Source: Croceimicrobium sp963977415
Lineage (GTDB): Bacteria; Bacteroidota; Bacteroidia; Flavobacteriales; Schleiferiaceae
Reading direction: 5' to 3'
Assembly (NCBI GenBank): GCA_963977415.1
Contig: CAXBOS010000002.1
Location: forward strand, 62,001 to 126,000
Length of the DNA stretch: 64,000 nt
Made by a program: the position numbers and the translations under genes. The notes beneath the pieces are model-generated. The model was not told the origin of the DNA. It did not search any database and saw only the letters and a list, made by a program, of their open reading frames with translations. How positions within the stretch are numbered: the stretch's first letter is position 1; the number at the start of each line of letters is the position of its first letter. Of this stretch, positions 17,529 to 26,500 are shown piece after piece.

Positions 17529-20500
17529 ATGCTGCTGCTATGGCTTTTGTTTCTAGTGCCTGGTGTTCAGAGTTTTGCCGCGAAAAAGGCTGTGAAATAC
17601 TTTAATAAAACTTTCGCCCTAAATGCTAGTTTGGGGACGATCAAGTATACTTTCCCCAATCAATTAGAGCTTAATAAACTCCTTCTTCCCGACGAAGAAG
17701 GGGATACCTTATTTTATGTAGGCTCTTTGCAAACAGCAATTTTAGGCTACAGTCAGATTTCTAGTAAATTGGCTATTTCTGCCTTGGAAGGGGATAGCCT
17801 GTTTTTTCACATGCTTACCCATCCTGGACAAGACTCTACAAATCTTTCCTTGTTTTTAGCGCAAATCATAAATCCCAATAAGCCTCAAAGTGAAAAGGCT
17901 TTCACCTTGTCTATCAAAGATCTAAAGTTAGAGAATAGTCGCTTTTATTTAGAGAATCGTAATGATACCGTTAATTCGGCACGTTTTTTTTGGAATAAAG
18001 TAGAAGGGGAGATAGAAAACTTTATTCTTAGTGGCCCTGATGTCGCCGGCCATGTTAAAAAGCTCAGCTTTAATGATCCTGCCGGTTTTAAATTAAAGGA
18101 TTTACGTTCGGAATTCTTTTATGGTTCTAAGGGCCTGAAGGCGGAAAAGTTAAACCTAATCACCAACAGAAGCCATTTAGCAGGTGATCTTATATTTTCC
18201 TATCATTCACCTGCAGCATATCTCACTTTTGTAGATTCGGTACAATTAGAAACTGAGCTCTTGTTTTCTAGTATCAATACCCTTGATGTGCAATACTTTG
18301 CGAAAGCGTATCCTGATTTTCCGAATGCTCAATTAAGTGGGAAGGCCAGTGGTACGATTAACGATTTTCAGTTGAGTGATATCGTTTTAGAAACAGCAAA
18401 CACGACTAGTTTTAAAGGGAATTTGTACCTCAAAGAAACTACTCGTCCTGATAATCTGTTTATGCAAACTGACGATTTCAGCTTAAAAAGCTCTTCGGCA
18501 GATGTGAAAAGAATCATAGGCCTTTTTACCGATAGTATAAACCCCCTAGTAGATAAGGTAGGTGAGTTCACTTGGTCGGGGAAATTTTCAGGCGGTATTT
18601 ATTCCTTTATCACAGATAGTAGATTGGCAGGCGACCTAATCGACGCCAGTTTAAACTTTGAAGCGAAGGACTTTAATTTAGCAGACAAAGCTCAATATCA
18701 AGGACAAATTGTGGCTTCTAAAATTGACTTGGCTTTAATAAGTGGATTAGAGGATTTAGGTTTAGCAGCCGTAGATTTAAAGGTGGAGGGCATAGGTTTT
18801 AATCCTTTTACCATGAAAACAAGAGTACAAGGCGATATTAACCGACTAGATTATAAAAATTACAGCTATAATAATTTAAGTATCAACGGTATTTTTGAGG
18901 AGGGCCTATTCGACGGCGATTTTAAAGCGGCCGACCCAAATCTAAACCTCGATTTTTCGGGACAAGCTAGTTTTGCTTCCGATACCATGACCTTCGATTT
19001 TGTGGCACAAATAGACTCCGCCAATCTTTTTGCAACCCATTTAGTTTCGGATTCTGGTGCTCAGTATTCGGGTAATTTACTTATTGATTTGCAAGCGCTA
19101 GACTATGATCATTGGCAGGGGATTATTTCGCTAAAAGACTCTCAATACAAGAACTCTCGGAAAAATCATTATTTCCAAGATATAAATGTGATTTCCTTAG
19201 GAAAGGATTCTCTACGTGAATTGCGCTTCAACAGTGATATCCTTGAAGGAGATATTAAGGGGGACTTTTCATTACTTGGCTTAGCCGTAACCTTCGAGCA
19301 AAATCTTTACAAATTCTTTTGGCCTCTAAAATATCAACCCGATCTAATCACCACCAAGGATTTTAATTATCACCTTAAGTTAAAAAGCACAAGTTTACTT
19401 ACCCAATTACTTTTACCGCAATTTTTAATTGAGCCCGGAACCCAAATCTCAGGTAATTTTGAAAGCACTAGCCAACAATTAAATGCCAAGCTTAATTCAC
19501 GCGGCATTCGCTATGAAAATCATATTTTCAGAGATATCGACCTGAACTTTACTAGCTCTAATGATGAAAATAATCTCGCCTTAACTTTACATAATTACAG
19601 CAGTCCATCCGGCTTTATAATCGACAGCATTAGGCTGGATAATAGCTATTTGGAAGATAGCATGAACTATCAACTGGATTTTATTTTACGCGATAGTATC
19701 GATACCTATGCGAACTTAAGGGGGCGCGCCCTTATTGAAGGAAGTAATAATTATCAAATAATAATTGACACTTCATCTTTTAACTTAGGCAAAGAAGCTT
19801 TCCATTTTTCTAGTGGAAGTTCCTTTCGTTTGGATACAAATGGTTTTTCTATAGACTACTTAAAGTTAAAGGGATTAAAGCAAAATATCACCGCATCTGG
19901 CTTTATTAATAAAAACTCAAACCAAATATTACGCGTAAATGCGGAGGAGTTAGATTTAAAGATTTTAAATTACCTATTTCCTAATGAGAACGCCCGCTTT
20001 AAAGGCAAACTACGCACAGAAATAGTGGCTACACAATTGTTAGACTCACCCAAATTTCTGGCAAGCTTGCATGTGGACAGCTTAAATTTAAATGGGGTTA
20101 GATTAGGGAACTTAGATGTAACTAGTGATTTTGATAATTCACTGAAGAAAATTTTTCTGGATGGAGCCCTCAATTTGGGAAATCTCGAATCTCTGCTATT
20201 GGAGGGCTATTATAACACAGATTCCTCTGGCTTTATTAATTTAAATTTAGATTTCAATCGTTTTCAAATTGCGGCTTTAGAGCCTTTTGCAAGTCCTATT
20301 GCCGAAAACTTGCGAGGATTACTAAACGGTTCCATCAGCGTTACAGGGCCTATTAAAAATCCCAAAATTGATGGAAGTTTACGTTTGCCTAAAGCGGCAA
20401 TGACAATTTCTTTCTTACAAACCGATTATAACCTAATTGGCGATCCAGAAATCACCATCAACAATAACAAAATATCTTTTCCTGAACTAAAATTGCGAGA

Positions 20501-21878
20501 CACGCGCTTTGGAACCGCAGGAGTACTTTCGGGTGAAGTAAGGCATAATAACTTTAAGGATTTCTTTATTGATTTGAAGATCGATGCCCAAGAATTACTC
20601 GTGCTTAATACTAAGTCTGAGGCGGAGGATGCCTATTATGGAACAGCCTACGCTAGTGGGGTTATTCAGGTAAATGGTCCACCCAATAAAGTAAAGGTAA
20701 AAGCGGTTGTAGAAAGTGCACGCAATACCAGCTTTAATATTCCTATTGGTGGAGCTACTGAAGTGAAACAAAGTGGTTTTGTTAGCTTTATAAGTCCTGA
20801 TGTTAACCCAGATTCCTTGGGTATTTTAAGCAATGACTTTAATATCGATGAAGGGGTAAGTTTGGATTTTGATATGAATATTAACCCCAATGCTAAGGTG
20901 AGTATCATTCTGAATGAGAGCACGGGTAACCAGTTAAATGCAAGAGGGCAGGGGCTTATAAAAATGAAACTTGAGCCTAGTCGAGATTTGGAATTATATG
21001 GTACTTATACCGTTGCAAAAGGTGAATATCGCTTTAATATTGAAGGGCTTTTCGCCAAAAACTTTGAAGTGGAAAGAGGCGGCACCGTAACTTGGAATGG
21101 TGATCCATACGCAGCGCGTTTAGATTTAATAGCCAAGTTTGTTACCAAGGCAAATCCCGGCTTATTAACGGGAGAGTCTAACGCGGTTTCTACTCCAGTA
21201 GAGGTCTACTTGTACATCAGTGGTGAACTTACCAATCCCAATATCCTTTTTGATATTAAGGTGCCTCGCGCAAATTCTACCACTCAATCCATTCTAGCCA
21301 ACCGCTTAAATACCGACCAAGCTATTAATCAGCAAGTATTTAGTTTATTGGCCTTTAATAGTTTCACCCCTCCATCGGAAATGTTTGCCGCTGCTGGTAA
21401 TGGTATTAATCAGTGGGATATCATCGCCAATCAGGCCGCCGCCTTTGTGAATCGTTTTACTGGCGATTATGAGTTTAGTTTTAATTATCAACCTGCCAAT
21501 AACGTTGCCGCTACCGATGGAGCTTTAAGTAATGAAGAATTTGAAGTGGGCCTTTCTAAGAATTTCTTTAATGAACGCCTTACAATAAACAGTTCTGTAG
21601 AAGTTCCCTTAAATGAAAACAACAGCAATATCGCTGGCGATTTTGAAGTGCTTTACAGCCTTACGGCAGATGGGCGTATCAGAGCAAAAGCGTTTAACCG
21701 ATCAGTGGATAATGGTTTTAATTTAAATATTGGTCAGCAGCAGCTTTACCAACAAGGAGTGGGAATGTCCTTTAGAACAGACTTTAATAATTACCGACAG
21801 ATTTGGCAATTGGTTTTAGCCAAGGCAAGGAAAGAAGATGAGCCAAAGCCAGAAACTACTCCTCCTTTGGAACCGTAA
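17529..21878 (+). CDS. TamB-like translocation/assembly module protein (DUF490)
   Basis: A 1449-residue protein with an N-terminal membrane anchor ending VPGVQSFAAKKAVKYF, a long repetitive beta-rich body of the AsmA/TamB type and a C-terminal TamB (DUF490) domain (about 1000-1400). TamB-family proteins bridge the inner and outer membranes and serve outer-membrane biogenesis or lipid transport. The first ATG is at 17529, but the frame stays open upstream to a stop at 17460 and encodes a basic segment, IRRFLKILRTIFLGIIGL, that looks like the missing N-terminal half of the signal anchor. No ATG, GTG or TTG lies in that extension, so the true start may be a rare codon such as ATC at 17475. The 3' end overlaps rnz by 23 bases. 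Confidence 0.87.
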   Translation: MLLLWLLFLVPGVQSFAAKKAVKYFNKTFALNASLGTIKYTFPNQLELNKLLLPDEEGDTLFYVGSLQTAILGYSQISSKLAISALEGDSLFFHMLTHPGQDSTNLSLFLAQIINPNKPQSEKAFTLSIKDLKLENSRFYLENRNDTVNSARFFWNKVEGEIENFILSGPDVAGHVKKLSFNDPAGFKLKDLRSEFFYGSKGLKAEKLNLITNRSHLAGDLIFSYHSPAAYLTFVDSVQLETELLFSSINTLDVQYFAKAYPDFPNAQLSGKASGTINDFQLSDIVLETANTTSFKGNLYLKETTRPDNLFMQTDDFSLKSSSADVKRIIGLFTDSINPLVDKVGEFTWSGKFSGGIYSFITDSRLAGDLIDASLNFEAKDFNLADKAQYQGQIVASKIDLALISGLEDLGLAAVDLKVEGIGFNPFTMKTRVQGDINRLDYKNYSYNNLSINGIFEEGLFDGDFKAADPNLNLDFSGQASFASDTMTFDFVAQIDSANLFATHLVSDSGAQYSGNLLIDLQALDYDHWQGIISLKDSQYKNSRKNHYFQDINVISLGKDSLRELRFNSDILEGDIKGDFSLLGLAVTFEQNLYKFFWPLKYQPDLITTKDFNYHLKLKSTSLLTQLLLPQFLIEPGTQISGNFESTSQQLNAKLNSRGIRYENHIFRDIDLNFTSSNDENNLALTLHNYSSPSGFIIDSIRLDNSYLEDSMNYQLDFILRDSIDTYANLRGRALIEGSNNYQIIIDTSSFNLGKEAFHFSSGSSFRLDTNGFSIDYLKLKGLKQNITASGFINKNSNQILRVNAEELDLKILNYLFPNENARFKGKLRTEIVATQLLDSPKFLASLHVDSLNLNGVRLGNLDVTSDFDNSLKKIFLDGALNLGNLESLLLEGYYNTDSSGFINLNLDFNRFQIAALEPFASPIAENLRGLLNGSISVTGPIKNPKIDGSLRLPKAAMTISFLQTDYNLIGDPEITINNNKISFPELKLRDTRFGTAGVLSGEVRHNNFKDFFIDLKIDAQELLVLNTKSEAEDAYYGTAYASGVIQVNGPPNKVKVKAVVESARNTSFNIPIGGATEVKQSGFVSFISPDVNPDSLGILSNDFNIDEGVSLDFDMNINPNAKVSIILNESTGNQLNARGQGLIKMKLEPSRDLELYGTYTVAKGEYRFNIEGLFAKNFEVERGGTVTWNGDPYAARLDLIAKFVTKANPGLLTGESNAVSTPVEVYLYISGELTNPNILFDIKVPRANSTTQSILANRLNTDQAINQQVFSLLAFNSFTPPSEMFAAAGNGINQWDIIANQAAAFVNRFTGDYEFSFNYQPANNVAATDGALSNEEFEVGLSKNFFNERLTINSSVEVPLNENNSNIAGDFEVLYSLTADGRIRAKAFNRSVDNGFNLNIGQQQLYQQGVGMSFRTDFNNYRQIWQLVLAKARKEDEPKPETTPPLEP

Positions 21879-22827
21879 CCAATCGACTAAATTCCAAATT
21901 GCGACTTTTACGTTTCATAGTATATACAAAACCTTCTTTGGCAATATAGGTCGCTTCAAAGTCTTCTTGCGCTTCTGATAGAAGCTGCTTAAAGTTTTTA
22001 TACCGAACGGAGAAATGGCCGATTAAAAGGTTTTTAGTCGCAGTTATTTTGGCACTATAAGCAGCATCTTTGGTTGTACTATGCTTTGTTCTTGTGGCCA
22101 AATTGCGAAACTCTTCCGTAAAAGTCGCCTCATGATATAAAAGGTCGGTATTTTGAAAATAGCGATGGAGGTGCTTAATTAATTGCGTATCACTGCAAAA
22201 GGCATAAGAGAAAGGTTCTAATGGGGGAAGCGTAAAATTTTCATTGAGTAAAACTTCGCCATTCGCCCCTTTTAAATTTTTACCTTGCTTTAATGCGCGT
22301 AGTTCGGGTACACTTAGGTTTAAGCCTTCAATGGCCGACTTTATTATTTTACGAGGACCAAGCTTTTCTTTAAAGTAAAAGCCTGTGCACTCTATGCTGT
22401 GACTAAGGGGAAAACTGAAAACTTCAATTCTTTCACTTTCAAAAATTAAAGCTTTTTTATTGGGATCAGTGGGATGAAAGTGTAATGGAAAATTAAGGCG
22501 TGAATTGGATAAAGCCATAATCTGATTAATTCCTTCTTCTAAAGCAGCTGGTCCGTATATGTGAATGGGCTTTTGCCTTTCTAATAAACTTAAACTACTT
22601 AAAAGTGGAACCAATCCATAAAAGTGATCACCGTGCAAATGACTAATTAAAATGTGCTCAATGCGCGATAAACCAATGTTATGCTGACGAAGTTTTACTT
22701 GCGTGCCCTCACCACAATCGATGAGAAAGTAATGATCTGCCATGCTCAGAAATTGCGCCGTTGGACTGCGGTTTGCTAAAGGAATGGCAGAGCTTGCCCC
22801 TAATATATTGAGGCTAAAATGCTCCAT
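21856..22827 (-). CDS. rnz: ribonuclease Z
   Basis: This metallo-beta-lactamase-fold endonuclease processes tRNA 3' ends. The 323-residue protein has the zinc motif SHLHGDHFYG (His63, His65, Asp67, His68), the DCGEG turn near 38-42 and the later HEATF and GHFS histidines. Its length fits bacterial RNase Z. The ATG overlaps the last base of pyrB, so it is third in the pyrR-pyrB-rnz operon. Its 3' end overlaps the tamB-like gene on the opposite strand by 23 bases. Confidence 0.94.
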   Translation of the reverse strand: MEHFSLNILGASSAIPLANRSPTAQFLSMADHYFLIDCGEGTQVKLRQHNIGLSRIEHILISHLHGDHFYGLVPLLSSLSLLERQKPIHIYGPAALEEGINQIMALSNSRLNFPLHFHPTDPNKKALIFESERIEVFSFPLSHSIECTGFYFKEKLGPRKIIKSAIEGLNLSVPELRALKQGKNLKGANGEVLLNENFTLPPLEPFSYAFCSDTQLIKHLHRYFQNTDLLYHEATFTEEFRNLATRTKHSTTKDAAYSAKITATKNLLIGHFSVRYKNFKQLLSEAQEDFEATYIAKEGFVYTMKRKSRNLEFSRLVTVPKEE

Positions 22828-23768
22828 TATTTAGCGAAGTTGATCTCCTTTTTTGAAGCCAATAAATAAAGTACCGCCATACGAATGGCGACCCCATTCT
22901 CTACTTGGTCGAGAATAATACTTTGACTACTATCCGCTACATCCGTACTAATTTCAACCCCTCGATTAATGGGGCCGGGGTGCATTATTATGATCTTTTT
23001 AGATAAACCCTCAAGGGTTTTCTTATCGATGCCAAACATTTGGCTGTATTCGCGAATACTGGGAAAGAACTTTAAATTTTGGCGTTCGTGCTGCACTCTC
23101 AACATATTGGCAACATCACACCATTCAAGCGTTTCCAGCAAGTTTGTACTTTTTGTTACACCTAAACTTTCTATATGTTTCGGTAGAAGCGTAGCTGGCC
23201 CACATACGCGTACTTCTGCTCCCATTTTCTGCAAACAAAGAATATTAGATAGGGCTACTCGAGAATGAAGAATATCGCCGACAATGGCAATTTTTTTACC
23301 TTCTAAGCTGCCTAATCGTTCTTTAATAGAAAAGGCATCTAATAAAGCCTGGGTAGGATGCTCATGCGCACCATCACCAGCATTGACAATAATACTATCT
23401 ACATTTTGACTGAGAAAGTAGGCTGCTCCTGGCTTGGGATGGCGCATAACCACCATATCCACTTTCATGGCTAATATATTATTAACCGTATCAATTAAAG
23501 TTTCTCCTTTTGAGACCGAAGAACTACTAGCCGAGAAATTAACAACATCTGCCGATAAGCGCTTTTCGGCTAGCTCAAAGGAAAGCCGGGTACGAGTACT
23601 GTTTTCAAAAAATAAGTTGGCAACAGTAAGGTCCCGCATAGACGGGACTTTTTTAATAGGGCGGTTAATCACCTCTTTAAACTGGTTGGCTGTTTCGAAT
23701 ATTAATTCGATATCAGATTTCACAAGGTATTTTATACCTAATAAGTGCTTAGTGCTTAACTCACTCAT
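22827..23768 (-). CDS. pyrB: aspartate carbamoyltransferase catalytic subunit
   Basis: PyrB makes carbamoyl-aspartate from carbamoyl phosphate and aspartate, the committed step of pyrimidine synthesis. The 313-residue protein has the carbamoyl-phosphate loop FFENSTRTRLSFE (Ser/Thr/Arg near 57-61), HPTQALLDAFSI and HPGPINRGVEI. No regulatory subunit gene (pyrI) is adjacent. It overlaps pyrR by eight bases and rnz by one, which indicates tight coupling. Confidence 0.96.
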   Translation of the reverse strand: MSELSTKHLLGIKYLVKSDIELIFETANQFKEVINRPIKKVPSMRDLTVANLFFENSTRTRLSFELAEKRLSADVVNFSASSSSVSKGETLIDTVNNILAMKVDMVVMRHPKPGAAYFLSQNVDSIIVNAGDGAHEHPTQALLDAFSIKERLGSLEGKKIAIVGDILHSRVALSNILCLQKMGAEVRVCGPATLLPKHIESLGVTKSTNLLETLEWCDVANMLRVQHERQNLKFFPSIREYSQMFGIDKKTLEGLSKKIIIMHPGPINRGVEISTDVADSSQSIILDQVENGVAIRMAVLYLLASKKEINFAK

Positions 23769-24315
23769 TATCTCCAGTTTCTAAATATACTGCGTCTTCT
23801 AAGGCACCCAAATGTTGCCATTCTACTAATACTTTATCACCAATAAGGCTATCTACATGTTGACCAGAATAATCGGGTTGTATAGGCAACTCACGACTAA
23901 ACCTACGGTCAATTAAAACCAATAATTCGACCTCGGCGGGACGTCCAAAAGATTGCACAGCATCCATCGCGGAGCGCACGCTTCTTCCTGTAAAAAGCAC
24001 ATCGTCTATAAAGACTACTTTTTTACCTTCTAATAAAACATCAATTTTAGTTTTACTAGGCTGCAGCGGTGTATTTCTTCTTCTAAAGTCATCTCTAAAA
24101 AAAGTAATATCCAAGGTGCCGCTTGCAATTTTGGTAGACGCTTGATTTTTTAAAATTTCCAAAAGCTTCTCCAGTACCGCACTGCCTCTAGGCTGAAGTC
24201 CAATAAGTACCGTATCTTTAAAGTCACCGTGATTCTCTATTAGCTGCATGGCTAAACGACGCAAGGTGATATCTACACTACGGGGACTAAGAAGTAGTTT
24301 TTTATTTAAGGCCAT
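23761..24315 (-). CDS. pyrR: PyrR: pyrimidine operon regulator / uracil phosphoribosyltransferase
   Basis: A 184-residue type I phosphoribosyltransferase with the PRPP-binding motif VVFIDDVLFTGRSVRSA in the middle and the GLQPRGSAVL and basic RRNTPLQP segments of PyrR. In Firmicutes PyrR binds leader mRNA when UMP is abundant. Here a -7 element lies only 8 bases before the ATG, leaving no space for a leader upstream of pyrR itself. It heads an operon with pyrB and rnz. Confidence 0.93.
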   Translation of the reverse strand: MALNKKLLLSPRSVDITLRRLAMQLIENHGDFKDTVLIGLQPRGSAVLEKLLEILKNQASTKIASGTLDITFFRDDFRRRNTPLQPSKTKIDVLLEGKKVVFIDDVLFTGRSVRSAMDAVQSFGRPAEVELLVLIDRRFSRELPIQPDYSGQHVDSLIGDKVLVEWQHLGALEDAVYLETGDNE

Positions 24316-24323
24316 CTATTCGT

Positions 24324-24331
24324 CAAAATTA
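24324..24331 (-). promoter_or_regulatory. -7 promoter element for pyrR-pyrB-rnz
   Basis: The minus strand reads TAATTTTG, matching TAnnTTTG, 8 bases before the pyrR ATG. Confidence 0.45.
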
Positions 24332-24339
24332 GCATTTTT

Positions 24340-25692
24340 TTATCCCTTAATTAGTTCTTCTTTCCAGTTAATGGCATCGAAATTTCCCGAGCTCATCAGT
24401 AATAACACATCTGCAGAAGCACCTTTATTTTTGATGGTACTAATCAATTCTTCGCGATCAGTAATTACTTCGATGTTAGGATTGCCAAAAGCTTCCTTCA
24501 CAGAAATGGCATCAAGAGGAGGTAACTTTTTATGCGCTAGAACTTTCGGGTTATAGTAAACAATGGCGGTATCGGCCGTATCTAAGCTTGACTTATACTG
24601 ACTAATAAAATTAATACTAAGACTGCTGAAAGTATGGAGCTCAAAAACGGCGACTAACTTTTTGTCGCCATAAGTTTCTTTAGTACCCGAAACGCTTGCT
24701 TTTACTTTAGATGGGGCGTGGGCGAAATCACGGTAAATATCATAATCGACCGCAATATCCATTTTTTCGAGACGCTTAGAAGCACCTTCAAACTCTTCAA
24801 TTGCTTCATAAAATTCCTCGTCATTAAGGCCCATTTGGTTGCAGATCCAACGTGCACCCTCAAGATTACTCATATTATGAGCGCCAAATACTTTTAATTC
24901 TAAATCTCCCTCAAAGGTATCCAGAATGAAATGTTGATCTTCTACACGATATGTAGGAAGGCTGTAAGGGAATTTTTTCACCTCATTTTTAGTGCGATGA
25001 ATAACATCTAAAACTTCTTGATCGTCCTCATTATAAATGATTACTCCACCCGGTTCTATACAGTCTAATAATTGATCGAATTGTTTTTTATAATCCTCAT
25101 AGTCGGGGAAAACATTTACATGATCCCATGCAATACCGGATAAGAGAGCGATATTGGGTTTATAGTGAATAAATTTAGGTCGCGGATCAAGAGGAGAGGA
25201 GAGGTATTCATCCCCTTCTAAAAGAATAAACTCATTGTGGTCCGTAAGCCTCACCATGGTTTCAAAGCCTTCTAACTGTGCGCCCACCATATAATCGCAA
25301 TCGCGATTGTGAAAGTGGAGGCTATGTAAAACCATGGCGGTGATACTAGTTTTTCCATGACTACCAGCTATTACTACGCGGGTTTTATCTTTACTGTTTT
25401 CGTATAAATACTCAGGGTAGGAGAGAACTTTTAGACCTAATTCCTGAGCTCTTTTTAACTCAATATTATCAGGACGGGCGTGCATACCCAAGATAACTAG
25501 TTCTAGATTGTCAGAGATGTTACTCTCATTCCAACCCATTTGGCTGGGTAAGAGTCCATATTTAGCCAATCGACTTTTTGAAGGCTCAAAAATTTCGTCG
25601 TCACTACCACTTACTGCATGTCCTTGTTGGTGAAGGGCGATGGCTAAATTGTGCATCGCGCTGCCTCCGATGGCAATAAGATGTATTTTCAT
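24340..25692 (-). CDS. mpl: UDP-N-acetylmuramate:L-alanyl-gamma-D-glutamyl-meso-diaminopimelate ligase
   Basis: Mpl reattaches recycled murein tripeptide to UDP-MurNAc, a peptidoglycan recycling step in the cytoplasm. The 450-residue Mur ligase starts MKIHLIAIGGSAMHNLA, with an N-terminal Rossmann domain. The ATP loop GSHGKTSITAM is near 110, and the central EGDEYLSS motif and a C-terminal ligase domain with DFAHAPSKVKAS follow. A frame extension to a TTG at 25713 is rejected because a -7 element sits there. It is probably transcribed alone; pyrR begins 24 bases downstream with its own -7 element. Confidence 0.94.
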   Translation of the reverse strand: MKIHLIAIGGSAMHNLAIALHQQGHAVSGSDDEIFEPSKSRLAKYGLLPSQMGWNESNISDNLELVILGMHARPDNIELKRAQELGLKVLSYPEYLYENSKDKTRVVIAGSHGKTSITAMVLHSLHFHNRDCDYMVGAQLEGFETMVRLTDHNEFILLEGDEYLSSPLDPRPKFIHYKPNIALLSGIAWDHVNVFPDYEDYKKQFDQLLDCIEPGGVIIYNEDDQEVLDVIHRTKNEVKKFPYSLPTYRVEDQHFILDTFEGDLELKVFGAHNMSNLEGARWICNQMGLNDEEFYEAIEEFEGASKRLEKMDIAVDYDIYRDFAHAPSKVKASVSGTKETYGDKKLVAVFELHTFSSLSINFISQYKSSLDTADTAIVYYNPKVLAHKKLPPLDAISVKEAFGNPNIEVITDREELISTIKNKGASADVLLLMSSGNFDAINWKEELIKG

Positions 25693-25710
25693 GGATGGGA
25701 TTTTGTAGCA

Positions 25711-25718
25711 CAAAGCTA
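25711..25718 (-). promoter_or_regulatory. -7 promoter element for mpl
   Basis: The minus strand reads TAGCTTTG, matching TAnnTTTG, 18 bases before the mpl ATG. Confidence 0.5.
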
Positions 25719-25732
25719 CGGCATACTAAGAA

Positions 25733-26491
25733 CTAGAGCAGAGAAATTTCTGCACAATATTTCAAATTGTCCATAAATTTAGTGGCAATATGAAAATCAA
25801 CCTGCTCCGAATGGGTTTGGGGTTCCATCATAAGGTCAATAGTATCATTGCCAACAAAGAGTTTTTCTAAATCGATATTAAGCACGATAGTTTTTGAACC
25901 GTTTTCTTCAATTTTTATATCCAGCGGAAAGCTTCTGGTGCGGTATAAAATATCAGTCCCAGGATGGTAAGCATTAAGTCTATCAGTGCTTGTACCCAAA
26001 GAATCAACTAAATTCGAACGTCCTTCTAAAATTGCAAAGCGATATTTTAACATCGTCCAATACATTTGATTAAAAGAGGAGAGTGGATGTTCTCTTTCAA
26101 AACTTTCGGGAATCGAATTATTTTGGGCGGTATCTAAGCCAAAGCCTAAATAAACTCCTGTGAATTGATCGGGATCTATATTAATGCTAAACTGCCCGGT
26201 AATCTCATCACCAACATCGGCCAAAAGAATATCCTTAATTTCTAAGGACGTGCTATCGGCTCTAATTAAGCTAATATTGGATAAATACAACTTAAATTTC
26301 TTTAAGTTGAAATCGTAGTTTCCAATTTGAATGGTATCTCCAATATTGAACTTCTGGCCTTGTTGACCAGAGGTCATTTCCGTTTTAAACCTTAAAGTAC
26401 CTTTGGCAGATTCTTCGTTCTTGTCTTTTTCACAGGCGGTACCCAAAATAAGACTGAGAACGATAAGAGTAGCGATTTTTAAGGTTTTCAT
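25733..26491 (-). CDS. MbnP-like lipoprotein
   Basis: A 252-residue lipoprotein with a signal peptide and lipobox LILGTAC (Cys20). The mature part resembles the MbnP family: FKLYLSNISLIRAD near 65, GVYLGFGLDTAQNNS near 120, MYWTMLKYRFAILEGR near 145 and a late DFHIATKFMDNL. In methanotrophs MbnP pairs with the dihaem peroxidase-like MbnH and handles copper. No MbnH-like gene occurs here, so a copper role is uncertain. It lies nine bases after a second lipoprotein of similar layout and is co-transcribed with it. Confidence 0.75.
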   Translation of the reverse strand: MKTLKIATLIVLSLILGTACEKDKNEESAKGTLRFKTEMTSGQQGQKFNIGDTIQIGNYDFNLKKFKLYLSNISLIRADSTSLEIKDILLADVGDEITGQFSINIDPDQFTGVYLGFGLDTAQNNSIPESFEREHPLSSFNQMYWTMLKYRFAILEGRSNLVDSLGTSTDRLNAYHPGTDILYRTRSFPLDIKIEENGSKTIVLNIDLEKLFVGNDTIDLMMEPQTHSEQVDFHIATKFMDNLKYCAEISLL

Positions 26492-26500
26492 ATCAAATGT

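Noticed and set aside
22969..23784. Plus-strand ORFs opposite pyrB
   Set aside because: pyrB is certain from its motifs; the opposite-strand frames have no homology or promoter.
25693..25713. TTG start adding 7 residues to Mpl
   Set aside because: The codon overlaps the TAGCTTTG -7 element; MKIHLIAIGG is the usual N-terminus.
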